Both the position numbers and the translations under genes were made by a program. From Guadua angustifolia (lineage: Eukaryota; Streptophyta; Magnoliopsida; Poales; Poaceae), in the NCBI GenBank assembly GCA_036346375.1, contig JAYEVE010001072.1, forward strand, positions 1 through 64,000: DNA of 64,000 nt, written 5' to 3'. Within the stretch, counting starts at the first letter, position 1. Each line of letters starts with the position of its first letter. The notes under the pieces are model-generated. The model did no database searches. It was not told where the DNA came from and worked only from the letters and a program-made list of their open reading frames with translations. Shown here one piece after another: positions 1-10,835 of this stretch.

Positions 1-400
1 CTAGATGTGTTGTTAGATTTTACTGTTGAACCTCACAGTGGCGCGTGATGGCTGTGTCATAACGGCAATACAAAACGGACTAAAGTTACTACCAAATGCA
101 CTTCAATTTTTTGGTCATGTCTTTAGATTCTACTGTCAAACCTCACTTTAGCGCATTATGACCGTGTGATAGCGGTAATACGAAACGGACCAAAATTACT
201 ATCAAATACACTCCAATTTGTTGTACCTGTTATTAGATTTTATAGTTGCAAAGGCTTCACAGGCTACTGAATAATCCTCTTTTGAATATTATTGGATAAT
301 GAGTTGCCAATATAATAGTAAAATATAATAACATGTCTAGTAAATTAGAGTGTATTTGATAATAATTTTAGTCAATTTCATATTGTCGCTGTCACAAGGT
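1..400. repeat. ~110-bp tandem repeat with an inverted copy
   Basis: Two diverged tandem copies of a ~110-bp unit start near 12 and 122; each begins TTAGATTYTACTGTYRAACC and contains AACGGAC followed by ATCAAATAC- or ACCAAATGC-like sequence. A third partial copy begins near 232. The segment 333-398 is an inverted copy of about 166-231, so the block has both direct and inverted symmetry. No coding signal is seen. It may be the terminal part of a transposon that begins outside the window. Confidence 0.55.
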
Positions 401-455
401 TTCTGGGACAAAAAAAAACCTTCTCTGTTTTTCGAGAAAAACTAGTACCACTACG

Positions 456-571
456 GTAGTACTGCTACTGATTCACTTCAGTATCGTTTCACCTACAAGC
501 TCACGGACCTGGATCACAGCATTGCTGATGCATACGAGCTGATTGCAGAGGGTTCTGTTAATAAACCGTGA
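456..571 (+). pseudogene. Possible captured exon fragment
   Basis: One plus-strand frame reads through a short stretch of unremarkable, protein-like composition (it includes the residues YKLTDLDHSIADAYEL) and ends at TGA 569-571, just before CACTA-type subterminal repeats begin. There is no start codon in context, no visible splice site and no family that I recognise. A fragment carried by the CACTA element ending at 861 is plausible; chance is also possible. Confidence 0.18.
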
Positions 572-861
572 GTGATATATAGAGATATCATAGCAGGTTT
601 TAGTATAAAATCGTTAGTAATAATGCCAGTAGATATCACAAATGACATGGTTTATGAGGAGATCGTCTTTGATGACCCTTGATATCATAGATTGTTTTAT
701 ACTAAAACTGTTTGTGATAACCCTTGATTTATGAGAAGAACCGTCTGTGATGATGTCACAGACAGTTTCACATTAGAACTTTCAATAATGTTGCTTATTA
801 TAGACGTTTTTTTAAAACCGTCTGTAATAAGACGTCTAATATAAGCTTTTCTATAGTAGTG
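572..861. mobile_element. Right end of a CACTA element
   Basis: The block is filled with short subterminal repeats in both orientations (variants of TCACAGACRGTTTT and AAAACCGTCTGTRATAAG) and ends with TAGTAGTG at 861, the reverse complement of the CACTACTA terminus. The last ~100 bases closely resemble the right end of the large CACTA element at 16059, so both belong to one family. The matching left terminus is not visible and probably lies outside the window or has been lost. Confidence 0.55.
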
Positions 862-1201
862 TTTACAGAAGTCAAGAATAGAAATTGTAAGTAGGCTGCC
901 ATACATGTGTGGGCTCTATCCATGGTGGGCTGAGATTTGAGTGGATTTTGGACCAGAGTATTACAGATGGTACCCAAGCATCAATCTTCGCTATACGCGC
1001 ACATCGAACAAGGGCCCGAGCATATAGCGCAAGACATTTGTGGGTCTAGAATAGACATACGACATGACATATGTGTCGACACTAGAAGCACGGACGTGTA
1101 CCGAGTGATAGTTATGGGCATTTATCTTGTATATTATGTGCTACTGGGAGCCTCAGTCCTTAAGAGTGTGAATATAATACCCTAGCCCGTTAGAGTGGGG
1201 T
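862..1201. other. Unannotated spacer between two CACTA ends
   Basis: 340 bases with no recognisable gene. A short ORF can be read on the plus strand (937-1185) but it has no family resemblance and lies between transposon ends. The last three bases (GGT, 1199-1201) are one copy of the target duplication of the following CACTA element. Confidence 0.4.
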
Positions 1202-1412
1202 CACTACAACAAAGAAGGCTATTACAGACGGTTTGAACGTCATTATAGATAGTTTTCTAAACCATCTATAAGCATATGTCACTGATAATATGACACATAT
1301 CACAGACGGTTTTCAAACCGACTATGAAAACACATATCATAGATGATTTTTAACTAGAACCATCTGTGATATGAGTTTATAACAGATAATTTTTAAATAG
1401 AACCATCTATGA

Positions 1413-2178
1413 TATATTTTTTCCTAACTCTCTTGACAGAACTTCCATGATTAGTATCTATTATTCAAAATTTTATTTTCCTTAAATGTTTCTACAACAA
1501 CATTTATAAGGCACAATCAGCTTTAGATTTTGTAATTGAATATCAAAATATCCTAGATGCATCGAGACAATAACTTGTCTAATGAGGATGGTCTTAAAAT
1601 ATGAATATTTATAGCACTTTCATCTCCTTTCTTATTCTAATATTGATGGATTTCAAGGCAAAATCCAATTCCATCACAATTCATATTAAAATTTGTTATA
1701 CTCTGATTTATCTTCTACTTTATCATCATCTCTGAATGAGAAAACCATAGGTAGTCTATTTTTACTCTGGTCTTGTGCAGGAACAGAACTAGAATGATCC
1801 CGTTCCTACAAAAGACCAGAGTGAAAATAGACAGCCTATGGTATTCTCGATTCGGGAGTAAGGATGAAGTGGAAGCGATAAATCAGAGCAAGACAACTTT
1901 TAAGATGAACTGTGTATGGAATTGGATTTTACCTTGAAATCCATCAACATTAGAATAAGAAAGGTGATGAAAGTGCTAAAAATGTTTATATTTTAAAACC
2001 ATCCTCATCAGACAAGCTGTTGCCTCAATGCGCCTAAGATGTTTTAATATTTAATTGCAAAATCTATAACTGGTTGTGCCTTGTAAATGTCATTATAGAA
2101 ATATCTAAGGAGAATAAAATTTCGAATAACAGATACTAATCATGGAAGTTCTACCAAGAGAGTCAGGGAGAAAAAACA
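1413..2178. repeat. Long imperfect inverted repeat (hairpin-forming)
   Basis: The left arm (about 1413-1784) is matched by the reverse complement of the right arm (about 1802-2178), with a ~17-base spacer. Anchors seen by eye: TCCATGATTAGTATCT near 1447 against AGATACTAATCATGGA near 2130; TTTACTCTGGTCTTG at 1761 against AGACCAGAGTGAAAA near 1813; AGGAAC/GTTCCT at the apex. Arms differ by scattered substitutions and small indels. A transcript across it would fold into a ~370-bp double-stranded stem. It lies wholly inside the CACTA element, next to the gene fragment but not derived from it. Confidence 0.85.
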
Positions 2179-2289
2179 TGTCAAGAATAATGTCAAGTGA
2201 AATACATTAACAAAATATGATACCACAACTATCAACAAGCATATATTGAGAGACCACATTATTTCATAGTTCAAGACAAGAAGAACTTA

Positions 2290-2790
2290 GGGTTTTGTCA
2301 TATCTGCCATCATATGTGCCATAGCTTTCATAACAAAAGCTTTTTGGTTCTCTCTGAAGTTTCACAACTTCAGTACAGTATCGATTTGTTTGACACCAAT
2401 AACTAATTGTTCTCTAATCATATCTCTTAATTCCTACAAAAGCGATCATGTTATTGTGAAAAGGGTGTCTTGGTATATTATAACTAACCACATCTAATTA
2501 AATACTAGAAACCTCTATATTACCTCTATAAGCTCAATTTTGGCTTCTTCCATCTCTGCATTAGCCATATGGTTCTTAATGATGAGTACCATGTTAGGAG
2601 ATTCAATATCTTGCAATTTGTCATCTATATCTTTCAGTTCTTATTTCATCTCATTAAACTTTTTAGTTAACTCAGACTTGCCCTTCAGTTGTTTGAATTC
2701 CACCACAAGTTTTTGTTTAGTTTCTAACAGCTTTTCCATGTTGTCTATTTTACCAAAATCGGATTTCAATCTTGTTAATTAATTTAGATA
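2290..2790 (-). pseudogene. Decayed FDM/IDN2-like (XH coiled-coil) gene fragment carried by the CACTA element
   Basis: Read on the minus strand from about 2790, a coiled-coil segment includes KQKLVVEFKQLKGKSEL, then an in-frame TAA, then ELKDIDDKLQDIESPN and EAKIELIE. It stops at a plausible donor (GGTAATA, about 2519-2525). About 95 bases on, a TTTTGTAG acceptor opens a second block, ELRDMIREQLVIGVK, followed by a stop. Spacing and residues resemble the coiled coil that runs into the XH domain of plant FDM/IDN2 proteins, which act in RNA-directed DNA methylation. This is remembered family resemblance, not a search result. The stops, missing N-terminal zf-XS/XS domains and missing rest of XH mark it as non-functional. 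An unrelated coiled-coil protein is the main alternative. Confidence 0.42.
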
Positions 2791-2970
2791 AAAAAATATT
2801 GTTCTCACATATCAGACTAATAGATAGATCAAAGTAGTAGCAAGGAGAATTTCAATGGTTTGCATAAAATAATTTCACAGGGAATTTACTACTAGGGATA
2901 TTCGAATTGTTAAACAAAATGAAACAAAAACTGGAATTCTAAAAGGCAGGTAATGCGGCTAAAAAGCTAG

Positions 2971-4731
2971 TGAAGGATCGATAAAGTCGCCTAGAGGGGG
3001 GGTGAATAGGCGTAATAAAATTTAAAACCTAATTAGCAGCGGAATTATCGGAATATCCGACTTTGATATCGGACTATCCGATTTATATCGGAATATCCGA
3101 TACTGCAGGTCGGACTATCCGATCAGAGCGCAATAAACCCTAAAAAGTAGATCTGAGAAATTAGAGAGACTAGATTTCTACCAAATGAAATTTCTGAGCA
3201 GAGGTAACTACTAGAGTACTAGATCAACCAATATCTACGGCAAGTAGCTACCAAAAGCTTGAATCCCCAAAGATCAAGTCAATAGCACACGGGGACAAAT
3301 AGAAAACTCACAAACCAAAGAGATGCAATGATTTTCCCAAGTTCGGATCTTTGAGGAGATCCCACGTCTTCGTTGAGGAGGCACCAAGCCCGGGTCCCTT
3401 TCGACCACGATCCTCCGGTGTTGCACAAAGCACTCGCGGTTCACTTCTTGATCCCTTTCTTGCGGAGGTGGAATCGAACCTTCACAAACTCGGAGGCTTC
3501 CCACACGAGATTGGGAGCTCACCGGTGACTCCTAGCCGTCTAGGAGACCTCAATCTCCAAGAGTAATAAATGAAGTGTAGCTCTACTCTTGAAAATCACC
3601 CTAGTGCTCAAATGGACTTTCACGGTTTGCAACAAAGCACTAGAAATCACTTGCTCCAATCTCCCAACAAATTTCTCAAGGAAGAACTCAAGAGAGAGAG
3701 CAAGAAGGAGCAAAGGAATAGCAAGAGTGAAGTAAATGCTCAACGGGCTGGTTGGTGTCCCATAAATGAGAGAGAGAGTGGGGTATATATAGCCAAGACA
3801 CAAAAAAGAGCCGTTACGCCTCGTGTCGGACCCACATCGGACTATCCGATGATATACATCGGACTATCCGATCGATGCAAATCTCGAGATCAACTCCACT
3901 TGAGAATTCAAAAGCTGGCGAGAAAAAGCACACATCGGACTATCCGATTTACGACATCGGATGTTCGATGTTTCAGAGAGATTTCAACGAACTCAGCCTC
4001 GAAAAAGTCTAAGTGTATATCGGATCGTCTGATATAGTACATCGGACATTCCGATAATTCTAGAGAGTTTTTCAAAGCAACAACTATATCCAAAATCTTT
4101 CTAAGTCCACATCGGATGTTCGATCTTAAACATCTAATGTCCGATGTTTCCGAGAGTTCCATCCAAGGACTTAGAAAAATTTTCAAATCACATCGGACTA
4201 TTCGATATCAACCATCGGACATTCCGATGTTTCGAGAGATCCCACCAAGGACTTAGAAAAATTTTCAAATCACATCGGACTATCCGATATCAACCATCGG
4301 ATATTCCGATGTTTCCCGAGAGATCAAGGACAGGCACACACACTCACACCGGAGAATCCGATACTATCGGACTATCCGATATACACATCGGACTATCCGA
4401 TATTATCAGCACAAGAAGAAAACAAGGTGAGTGTCGTGCTTGGTGACTTCAAAACTTGTTTTGCAAAAGATGTTCATTTGAGCACAGAGGTCATTTCTAA
4501 AGCATCTACATCCCATCCTCTTAATAGTACGGCGATCCTATTGACTCAAAAAGGTAAAAGATCTACCCTAAGTCGATGCCGCTCATCTTTTCACATTTGA
4601 GGGTCAACAACGTCCAGAGATGCATTTCTTTTGGGACCGACACCTGCTTATATACTCATTTAAGCGATTAGTCCCTTAATCGCTTGTCATTAATCATCCA
4701 AAACACAATTAGGGGCCTAGATGCACTTTCA
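2971..4731 (-). repeat. Element A 3' LTR
   Basis: 1761 bp, ending TG...CA on both strands. On the minus strand it starts TGAAAGTGCATCTAGG and ends CGATCCTTCA. TATA box (TATATAT) at about 3784-3791. Fifteen or so dyads of the type ATCGGA-N3-TCCGAT lie upstream of the TATA box in element orientation (3835-4400), and about four more near the far end (3045-3125). Compared with the 5' LTR it has lost many single bases, including within dyads (for example TTCGATG in place of TTCCGATG). Confidence 0.92.
3835..4400 (-). promoter_or_regulatory. Dyad array in the LTR U3 region (ATCGGA-N3-TCCGAT)
   Basis: A cluster of 15-bp dyads with 6-bp arms and a 3-base centre. The arms are nearly constant (ATCGGA / TCCGAT) while the centre varies (CTA, CTG, CAT, ATG, TGT). 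The cluster lies directly upstream of the TATA box in element orientation, where enhancer and repressor sites of an LTR promoter are expected. The matching array in the 5' LTR is at about 13968-14540 and is better preserved. Confidence 0.75.
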
Positions 4732-4745
4732 ATCTCCCCCTTTTT
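4732..4745 (-). other. Polypurine tract of element A
   Basis: On the minus strand the sequence AAAAAGGGGGAGAT abuts the 3' LTR. It is the plus-strand DNA primer site for reverse transcription. The same sequence occurs at the equivalent place in element B (49873-49886). Confidence 0.85.
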
Positions 4746-5178
4746 GGTGATTGATGACAACACGATTAAGACAGGGTTGAAGTAATTGAATAATGATTTT
4801 GAGAATGGACAAGATATCTTGAGCTCCCCCTAAATGTGTACATTGGTGAATTGAGGTGGAATTCAAATGCACAGATTTAAAGAGAAAATCATGAGAAGCT
4901 CCCCCTAAATCTTGACATTCGGTAAAGTAACGACAATAAAGATATGAATATGACGAAGATATAACAATGCTAAGAGCAACGCTAAGATGTATAGTATATC
5001 AAAGCAAAAAGTAATGTTTAACAACGACAAAGATCCAGAGATTAACACAACCAACAAAACCAAAACAATCCATCAAGCAACAAAGGTCCATAAGTCATAC
5101 GAGGAGAGGAACGATATCTTTTCTCTCCCCCTTTGGCATCAAGGCACCAAAAAAGGGAGAAAAAAAACAGCAAGAAGA

Positions 5179-6723
5179 TCAGTCTTCCTCCTCGCTCTCG
5201 GAGCCAACATCGGATGCGTCGGGATCATCATCGGAAGGAGCAGCAACCGTCGGAGAGACGAAGGGGTCCTCAGTGGAGTCCTCACTACCACTGGAACAAG
5301 GAAGGCTGAGATGACGCTGGATGGACTTGAGCCTCTTGGCATTCTTCTTCGCCATCTTCACAAGGTACTTGAGAACACGATCAGTGGAGGAAGGAGAAGA
5401 CTGCGAGGGGACAGCAGGAGCAGCTGAGCCTGAGCGAGTTGAAGTTGCAGGACCTGGGGCTGGAGGAGCTTGAGGAGGTGCAGTCTTGATAGGTCTGATC
5501 TGCAGTCCAAGGTGCTTAGCATCACACTCAAACCTCGCCTTGGAGACGCCCAAAATCGCCCTCATGATATAAGGAGCAAAGCCACAGCTGCGCTTGGGAT
5601 CGAGGGAGTTGGCGAGAATTTCATTCCAGAGATAAAGTGATACCATAAACGGTCGACCGCCCGGCAGCATACGATGCAGAATATCACGAGTGTAGGACAA
5701 TATGTGGGAGGCGTCACCTTCCTTAGGCGCGATGGTCTTGCGAAGGAGTCTGTTGGCGGCAGCAATCATAGGCTTCAAATTCTTTGTGTTGCCAGGCTCA
5801 AAAACAGAATCTTCAATATACAGATCATTGAGATTGTCTGCAACCAAGGAGCGTTTGTTATGAAGGTCATCCTTATCTATGCAATCTTCCGCTCTAAACC
5901 CCAACAGAGTACCAAAGCGACCTACAGACATCCGGTATTGCTCCCCTTCGGTCATCCAGGTCATAGTGTCATTGGAGACATGTAATGTGGCATAAAATTG
6001 AGCAATGACCTCAGTGTTCCAGTCCTGTTTCATGCCCATAATCCTCTTGATGCCGAGCCTCTCACGAGCTTCAATGACCTCATCAAAGATCGGGTCCGCA
6101 CATGATTCCATGTAGTCCCAATCCACCCTTGCATGTTCACAACAGGTTCTTGCGAGGAGAATGCGGTCTCATAAAAATCTGTTGGAAGAAAGTCCAAAAG
6201 CGCAAGTCGGAAGATGGCGCCTTTCATCGATATAGGGATCGATGCCTAGCTTTGGCGACCATTCGACTTTCCTTTGTAATTAACAACCGTCCTTTGATGA
6301 TCTCGAACGACGAGTGGGCTTGGACAACGAGAGGATATAGAAGATCTTCTTCTTCTTCGAGCAGGACCTTTCCTTTTTCATCTGCGGTTGGGCCTTTGGA
6401 GGAAGATCCTTTACCCTTGCCGACGGAGTAGGAGGAGGGCAGGCGGGAGGAGCATCATCTTGACGAGGCTCAGAAATAGTAATGCCCTTCTGCTTAGGAT
6501 GCGTGGCGACTTGCTTCTTGTATCTACCAAACAGGATTGGGAGCGATGCTGATCTCCACAACAGCACATTCTCCTCGGCAGAGATGATGAAGAAACCGAG
6601 GATTTCCTTTACTAGCGATTGCCTTGGTTCGCCTCACGGTCGAGTCTTTCGCTTGAATTGACCGGATGCATCAGTGTGAAGAGCCCTCTTCAGCTTCTCT
6701 CCCTTGTCATCACCGGCAGCCAT
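5179..6723 (-). pseudogene. Extra ORF after pol in element A (Transposase_32-like / former 'env-like' position)
   Basis: The longest open stretch is 5179-6126 (315 codons, opening near DWDYMESC). Coding similarity to element B continues upstream in two other frames (about 6126-6227 and 6280-6567) towards a likely start near 6723 (MAAGDDKGEK), so at least two frameshifts break it. Visible parts: an N-terminal lysine cluster, a central domain with WNTEVIAQFYATL, KEGDA and SCGFAPYIM, a Pro/Ala-rich linker, a basic helix (KMAKKNAKRLK) and an acidic Ser/Asp/Glu tail. The FYATL block recalls the Pfam 'putative plant transposon protein' family often found behind Sirevirus pol genes. No signal peptide or hydrophobic segment is seen, so an envelope role is not supported. 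The function is unknown; see the findings for a regulatory hypothesis. Confidence 0.7.
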
Positions 6724-7400
6724 GATGATCTACCAATTGAAGGATCGATAAATAAGGGAAACGGAAAGAAACTCACAGTTTTGCAATTCCCTGGAAACAT
6801 CGGATAGTCCGATATTTTGGGCCTGACGGTCCGATGATAATCGGCGATCCGATGCCAACTAAGGATAATCCGATATTTGCGAAAAAATGCAAAAAAGTGA
6901 TTTCTTGAAGATAGACCACGATTTCACAACAAATTAGTGGGATACGCCCTAGGGATAAAGGAACGATCCACCAAGAGGATTGACAAAGTAATCGCGGGAG
7001 AAGAGAAACCCTAGATCTAAATGAATTAGGGTTACCTTGAGTTCAAATCCGATGAGAGGATTGAATGAGGGAGAGGATCTCCACCGAGAGAGATCAACTC
7101 CGCGGAGGAAAACCCTTGGAATGAAGATGAGGAATTTGGGGACACCAAAATCGCCGGAGGAAGAAGAAACCGAAGAGTTTGGGAACAAATGATGGAGTAG
7201 AGAGAGACAACCGTTCGGGCTTTACTTAAACCTCCCCACATCGGATAGTCCGATAAGGATATCGGACAGTCCGATGTGTGCGATTCCCAGGTATCGGACA
7301 GTCCGATATTCAACATCGGATAGTCCGATATGTGCATATTTACAGAAATTGGACAGTCCGATCCAAAAATCGGATAGTCCGATATGTGTAAAATTCCAGC
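6724..7400 (-). promoter_or_regulatory. Dyad-bearing leader/promoter-like region of the extra ORF (element A)
   Basis: On the minus strand, downstream of RNase H, six dyads of the LTR type (ATCGGA-N3-TCCGAT) lie at about 7226-7390. They are followed by a TA-rich box (GGTTTAAGTAAAG, about 7220), a pyrimidine-rich leader (about 7070-7200), a good donor-like site (CAAG|GTAACCC near 7035) and further dyads at 6797-6870, then a possible acceptor (GGTAG near 6730) just before the likely start codon. The arrangement looks like an independent promoter with a 5' intron. It is inferred from order and composition; no transcript evidence is available here. Confidence 0.5.
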
Positions 7401-7617
7401 ACAGAGAGAGAAGGTTACAAGGAATGAGAGGATATGACTTGTGTACACTTTAGCCATCTCCCCACTTGTGATCAGCGAACATAGAAGCAATGGGAGCTAT
7501 GATCACAAGTGGCTCGACTCAAGACAAGAACCAAATCCAACAAGTTTAAAAGAAACAAAATAAGATTTTGAAATTCATTTTAGTTGAAATCAACACGCAA
7601 GGCAAGTATGCAATCTC

Positions 7618-9255
7618 TCAAGCCAAGTTCCGAGAATCTAAAATGTTTAGCCCACTTCTCGATTCACAGAATCTCTTTTCATCAAGAGGCTTGGTGAAAA
7701 TATCAGCTAATTGATCATTTGAGCTCACATGCTGAATCTCGATATCGCCTTTAGTGGAATGGTCTCTTAGGAAGTGATGGCGAATATCAATATGCTTTAT
7801 ACGAGAGTGTTGGACGGGGTTGTTGGCAATTTTTATGGCGCTCTCATTGTCACACAACAGTGGAACGTGGTTGTAGGATAGGCCATAATCATTTAGAGTT
7901 TGTCTCATCCAAAGCAATTAGGCGCAACAACTCCCGACGGCAATATATTCGGCTTCGGCTGTGGATAGGGCTACAGAATTTTGCTTTTTGGAAGACCAAG
8001 AAACTAGAGATCTACCTAGGAACTGACACGTACCCGATGTACTCTTCCTATCCACCTTACACCCGGCGTAATCCGCATCGGAATAGCCAACAAGCCCAAA
8101 AGATGAACCTTTAGGATACCAAAGGCCGAAATGAGGAGTGTGCACTAAATATCTCAAGATTCTCTTTACGGCCACCAAGTGGCATTCTTTAGGAGCGGCT
8201 TGAAATCTTGCACACATGCAAACACTAAGTATGATATCAGGCCTAGATGCACAAAGATAAAGTAGGGAACCGATCATCGAACGATATACCTTTTGGTTGA
8301 CCGGTTTACCTTCTTTGTCGAGGTCTAGATGCCGCTGGCTTGCATCGGCGTCTTGATTGGCTTAGCGTTCTCCATTCGAACTTCTTGAGCATGTCCTTAA
8401 TGTACTTAGTTTGGCGGATGAAGGTTCCTTCCTTGAGTTGTTTGACTTGAAAACCGAGGAAGAACTTCAACTCGCCCATCATAGACATCTCGAACCTTTT
8501 AGTCATGATTCTACTAAAATCCTTGCACAAGTGTTCATTAGTAGATCCAAATATAATGTCATCAACATAAATCTGACAGACAAATAGGTCATTGTCAATA
8601 TTTTTAGTAAAGAGGGTAGGGTCGGCCTTTCCGACTACAAACCCTTACCGAGAAGGAAATCTTGAGGCATTCAAACCAAGCTCTCGGTGCTTGCTTGAGT
8701 CTCGTAGAGAGCCTTGTGTAGAAAGTAGACGTGGTCGGGATGACTTGGATCTTCGAAGCCAGGAGGTTGCTCAACGTAGACCATCTCGGAGAGGGGTCCA
8801 TTTAGGAAAGCACTTTTCACGTCCATTTGGTACAACTTAAAATCGTGGTGAGTAGCAAAAGCAAGTAATATTCGAATTGATTCAAGCCTAGCTACTGGAG
8901 CATAAGTTTCATCGAAATCCAAACCTTCGATTTGAGTGTACCCTTGAGCAACCAACCGGGCTTTGTTTCTAGTCACGATTCCATTCTCGTCTTGCTTGTT
9001 CCGAAACACCCATTTGGTTCCAATCACGTTTTGCTTGGGTCTTTCGACAAGCTTCCACACTTGGTTTCTCTCGAAGTTGTTTAGCTCTTCCTGCATAGCC
9101 ATCACCCAATCCGGATCTTGCAGAGCTTCTTCAACCTTGAGAGGTTCAAGTGAAGAGACAAACGAGTTCACAAAAATTAGCAACACGAGATCTAGTGGAT
9201 ACTCCCCTGTTGATGTCTCCAAGAATATTGTCGACCGGGTGATCTCGTTGAACAC
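7618..9255 (-). pseudogene. Element A reverse transcriptase and RNase H region
   Basis: On the minus strand, RT opens at about 9255. Recognisable blocks: EALQDPDWVMAMQEEL, KWVFRNKQDENG, ARLVAQGYTQIEGLDFDETY, then in another frame the catalytic YVDD (about 8540-8570) with FEMSMMGELKFFLGFQVKQ. RNase H covers 8277-7618, with YSDADYAGCKVDRKS, ALSTAEAEYIA, CDNESAIKIANNP and ADIFTKPL. Frameshifts occur after the QMDVKSAFLNG block and before YVDD, and an in-frame stop sits at 7918-7920. These parts would copy RNA into cDNA and remove the RNA strand inside virus-like particles, but this copy is broken. Confidence 0.88.
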
Positions 9256-10760
9256 TTTGATGAATCCTTGGATGAGGCACTGTTGTATTTGACTTTTGAA
9301 TTAGGTCCTCATCATCTTGGGCCGTAGTCGATCCATCTTGTGTTTGCATTGAAGAAGATGGGGCACCATCTAAAGGTGCTTCACAAGTGGGAGTGCTCGG
9401 GGCTTCTTCTTGCTCAAGAGGCCTCACTTCTCCAATTGCTAGCCTTTTGATCGCCTCACATGGAGATTCTTCCCTGTCATTCACAGTACGATCAACTTGC
9501 TCTACTTGAGAGCCGTTAGTTTCATCAAATGTTACATCACGTGAGATTTCAACCACACCGTTGGCGTTGTTGAAAACTCGGTATCTTGAGGCATTAGACC
9601 CATAACCAAGCAAGAATCCTCATCTACTTTAGGAGCAAATTTAGAAGACTTAGCTTTCTTGTTAAGGATATAGCATTTACTCCCAAAGACTCGGAAGTAG
9701 GATACGTTTGGCTTCTTGCCGGTGAGGAGCTCGTACGCCGTCTTCTTCAACAACTTGTGAAGATATAGCCGGTTGGAGCTGTGACACGCGGTGTTGACGG
9801 CTTCGCCTGAAGATGTCGGAGACCTTGTACTCGTCAAGCATCGTGCGCGCCATCTCGATGAGAGTCCGATTCTTCCTCTCGGCTACCCCATTTTGTTGTG
9901 GAGAGTAGGGAGCCGAGAATTCATGCTTGATGCCTTCTTCATCGAGGAACTCCTTCACGCCGGTGTTCTTGAATTCAGTGCCGTTGTCACTCCAATTCTC
10001 TTGATCTTCACTTCAATTCATTTTGAGCCCTTCTCATGAACTTCTTTAAGCTTCCTTGGGCTTCACTTTTGTCATGCAAGAAAAACACCCAAGTGAAGCG
10101 AGAAAATCATCGACAATAACTAACCCATACTTGTTTCCTCCGATGCTTATGTAGGCAATTGGACCGAATAAATCCATGTGAAGCATCTCCAATGGTCTCG
10201 AGGTGGTCATCACATTCTTCGCGGGATGAGATGCTCCAACTTGCTTCCCAAACTTGACACGCTACACACCCTATCTTTCTCGAACACAATATTCGTTAGT
10301 CCAAGGATGTGATTGCCCTTAATGAGTTTGTGAAGATTCCTCATACCAACATGGGCAAGCCGCGATGCCATAGCCAACCAAGCTAGATTTAGCCATTAGC
10401 ATGTTTCAAGGTTAACTCTATCCGTAGAAAAATCTATAAGATAGAGATTACCCTTTAACCGACCCTTAACGGCTATTGAACCATCAACCCTCTTAATGAC
10501 ATCCACACCTTGTCACTAAACACACAATTGTAGCCCGCTTCACATAATTGAGCAACGGACAACAAATTGTAGTTTAGTGATTCAACAAGCAAAACATTAC
10601 TTATATGAAAATCATTGGTAATTAGGATTTTACCTAAGCCTACCACTTCACCTTTTCCATTATCGCCAAAAATGATACTTTCACTATTCGATCCATTGGC
10701 TTCCAAATATGCGAACATCGCCCTTTCTCCGGTCATGTGATGTGTACATCCGCTATCCAA
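9256..10760 (-). pseudogene. Element A protease and integrase region
   Basis: The protease active site (MDSGCTHHMTG) opens the minus-strand frame 10760-10473, followed by the FGDNGKGEVVGLGKI block. The Gag-pre-integrase/zinc-binding part (about 10470-10110) is split between frames. The integrase catalytic core is seen as HEFSAPYSPQQNGVAERKN around 9930-9900, the E-containing block of the D,D-35-E triad, then YELLTGKKPNVSYFRVFG near 9730-9690 after another frame change. The region 9613-9146 encodes the variable linker between integrase and RT (FDETNGSQVEQVDRT). Several single-base frame changes separate the parts, so no continuous polyprotein remains. Confidence 0.85.
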
Positions 10761-10835
10761 GATCCAACTTGATCCACCGGAGATGTAGGCCTACAAAATG
10801 AAATTTAGATTTTGCTCTTTGGTACCCAAACTTGT

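Noticed and set aside
2540..2782. Plus-strand 80-codon ORF
   Set aside because: It is the antisense reading of the FDM-like coiled-coil fragment, whose minus-strand residues make much better sense.
5179..6126. Extra ORF of element A as a retroviral-type envelope gene
   Set aside because: It is in the position of the so-called env-like ORFs, but no signal peptide, hydrophobic fusion or transmembrane stretch is visible; the sequence is basic, proline-rich and acidic instead.
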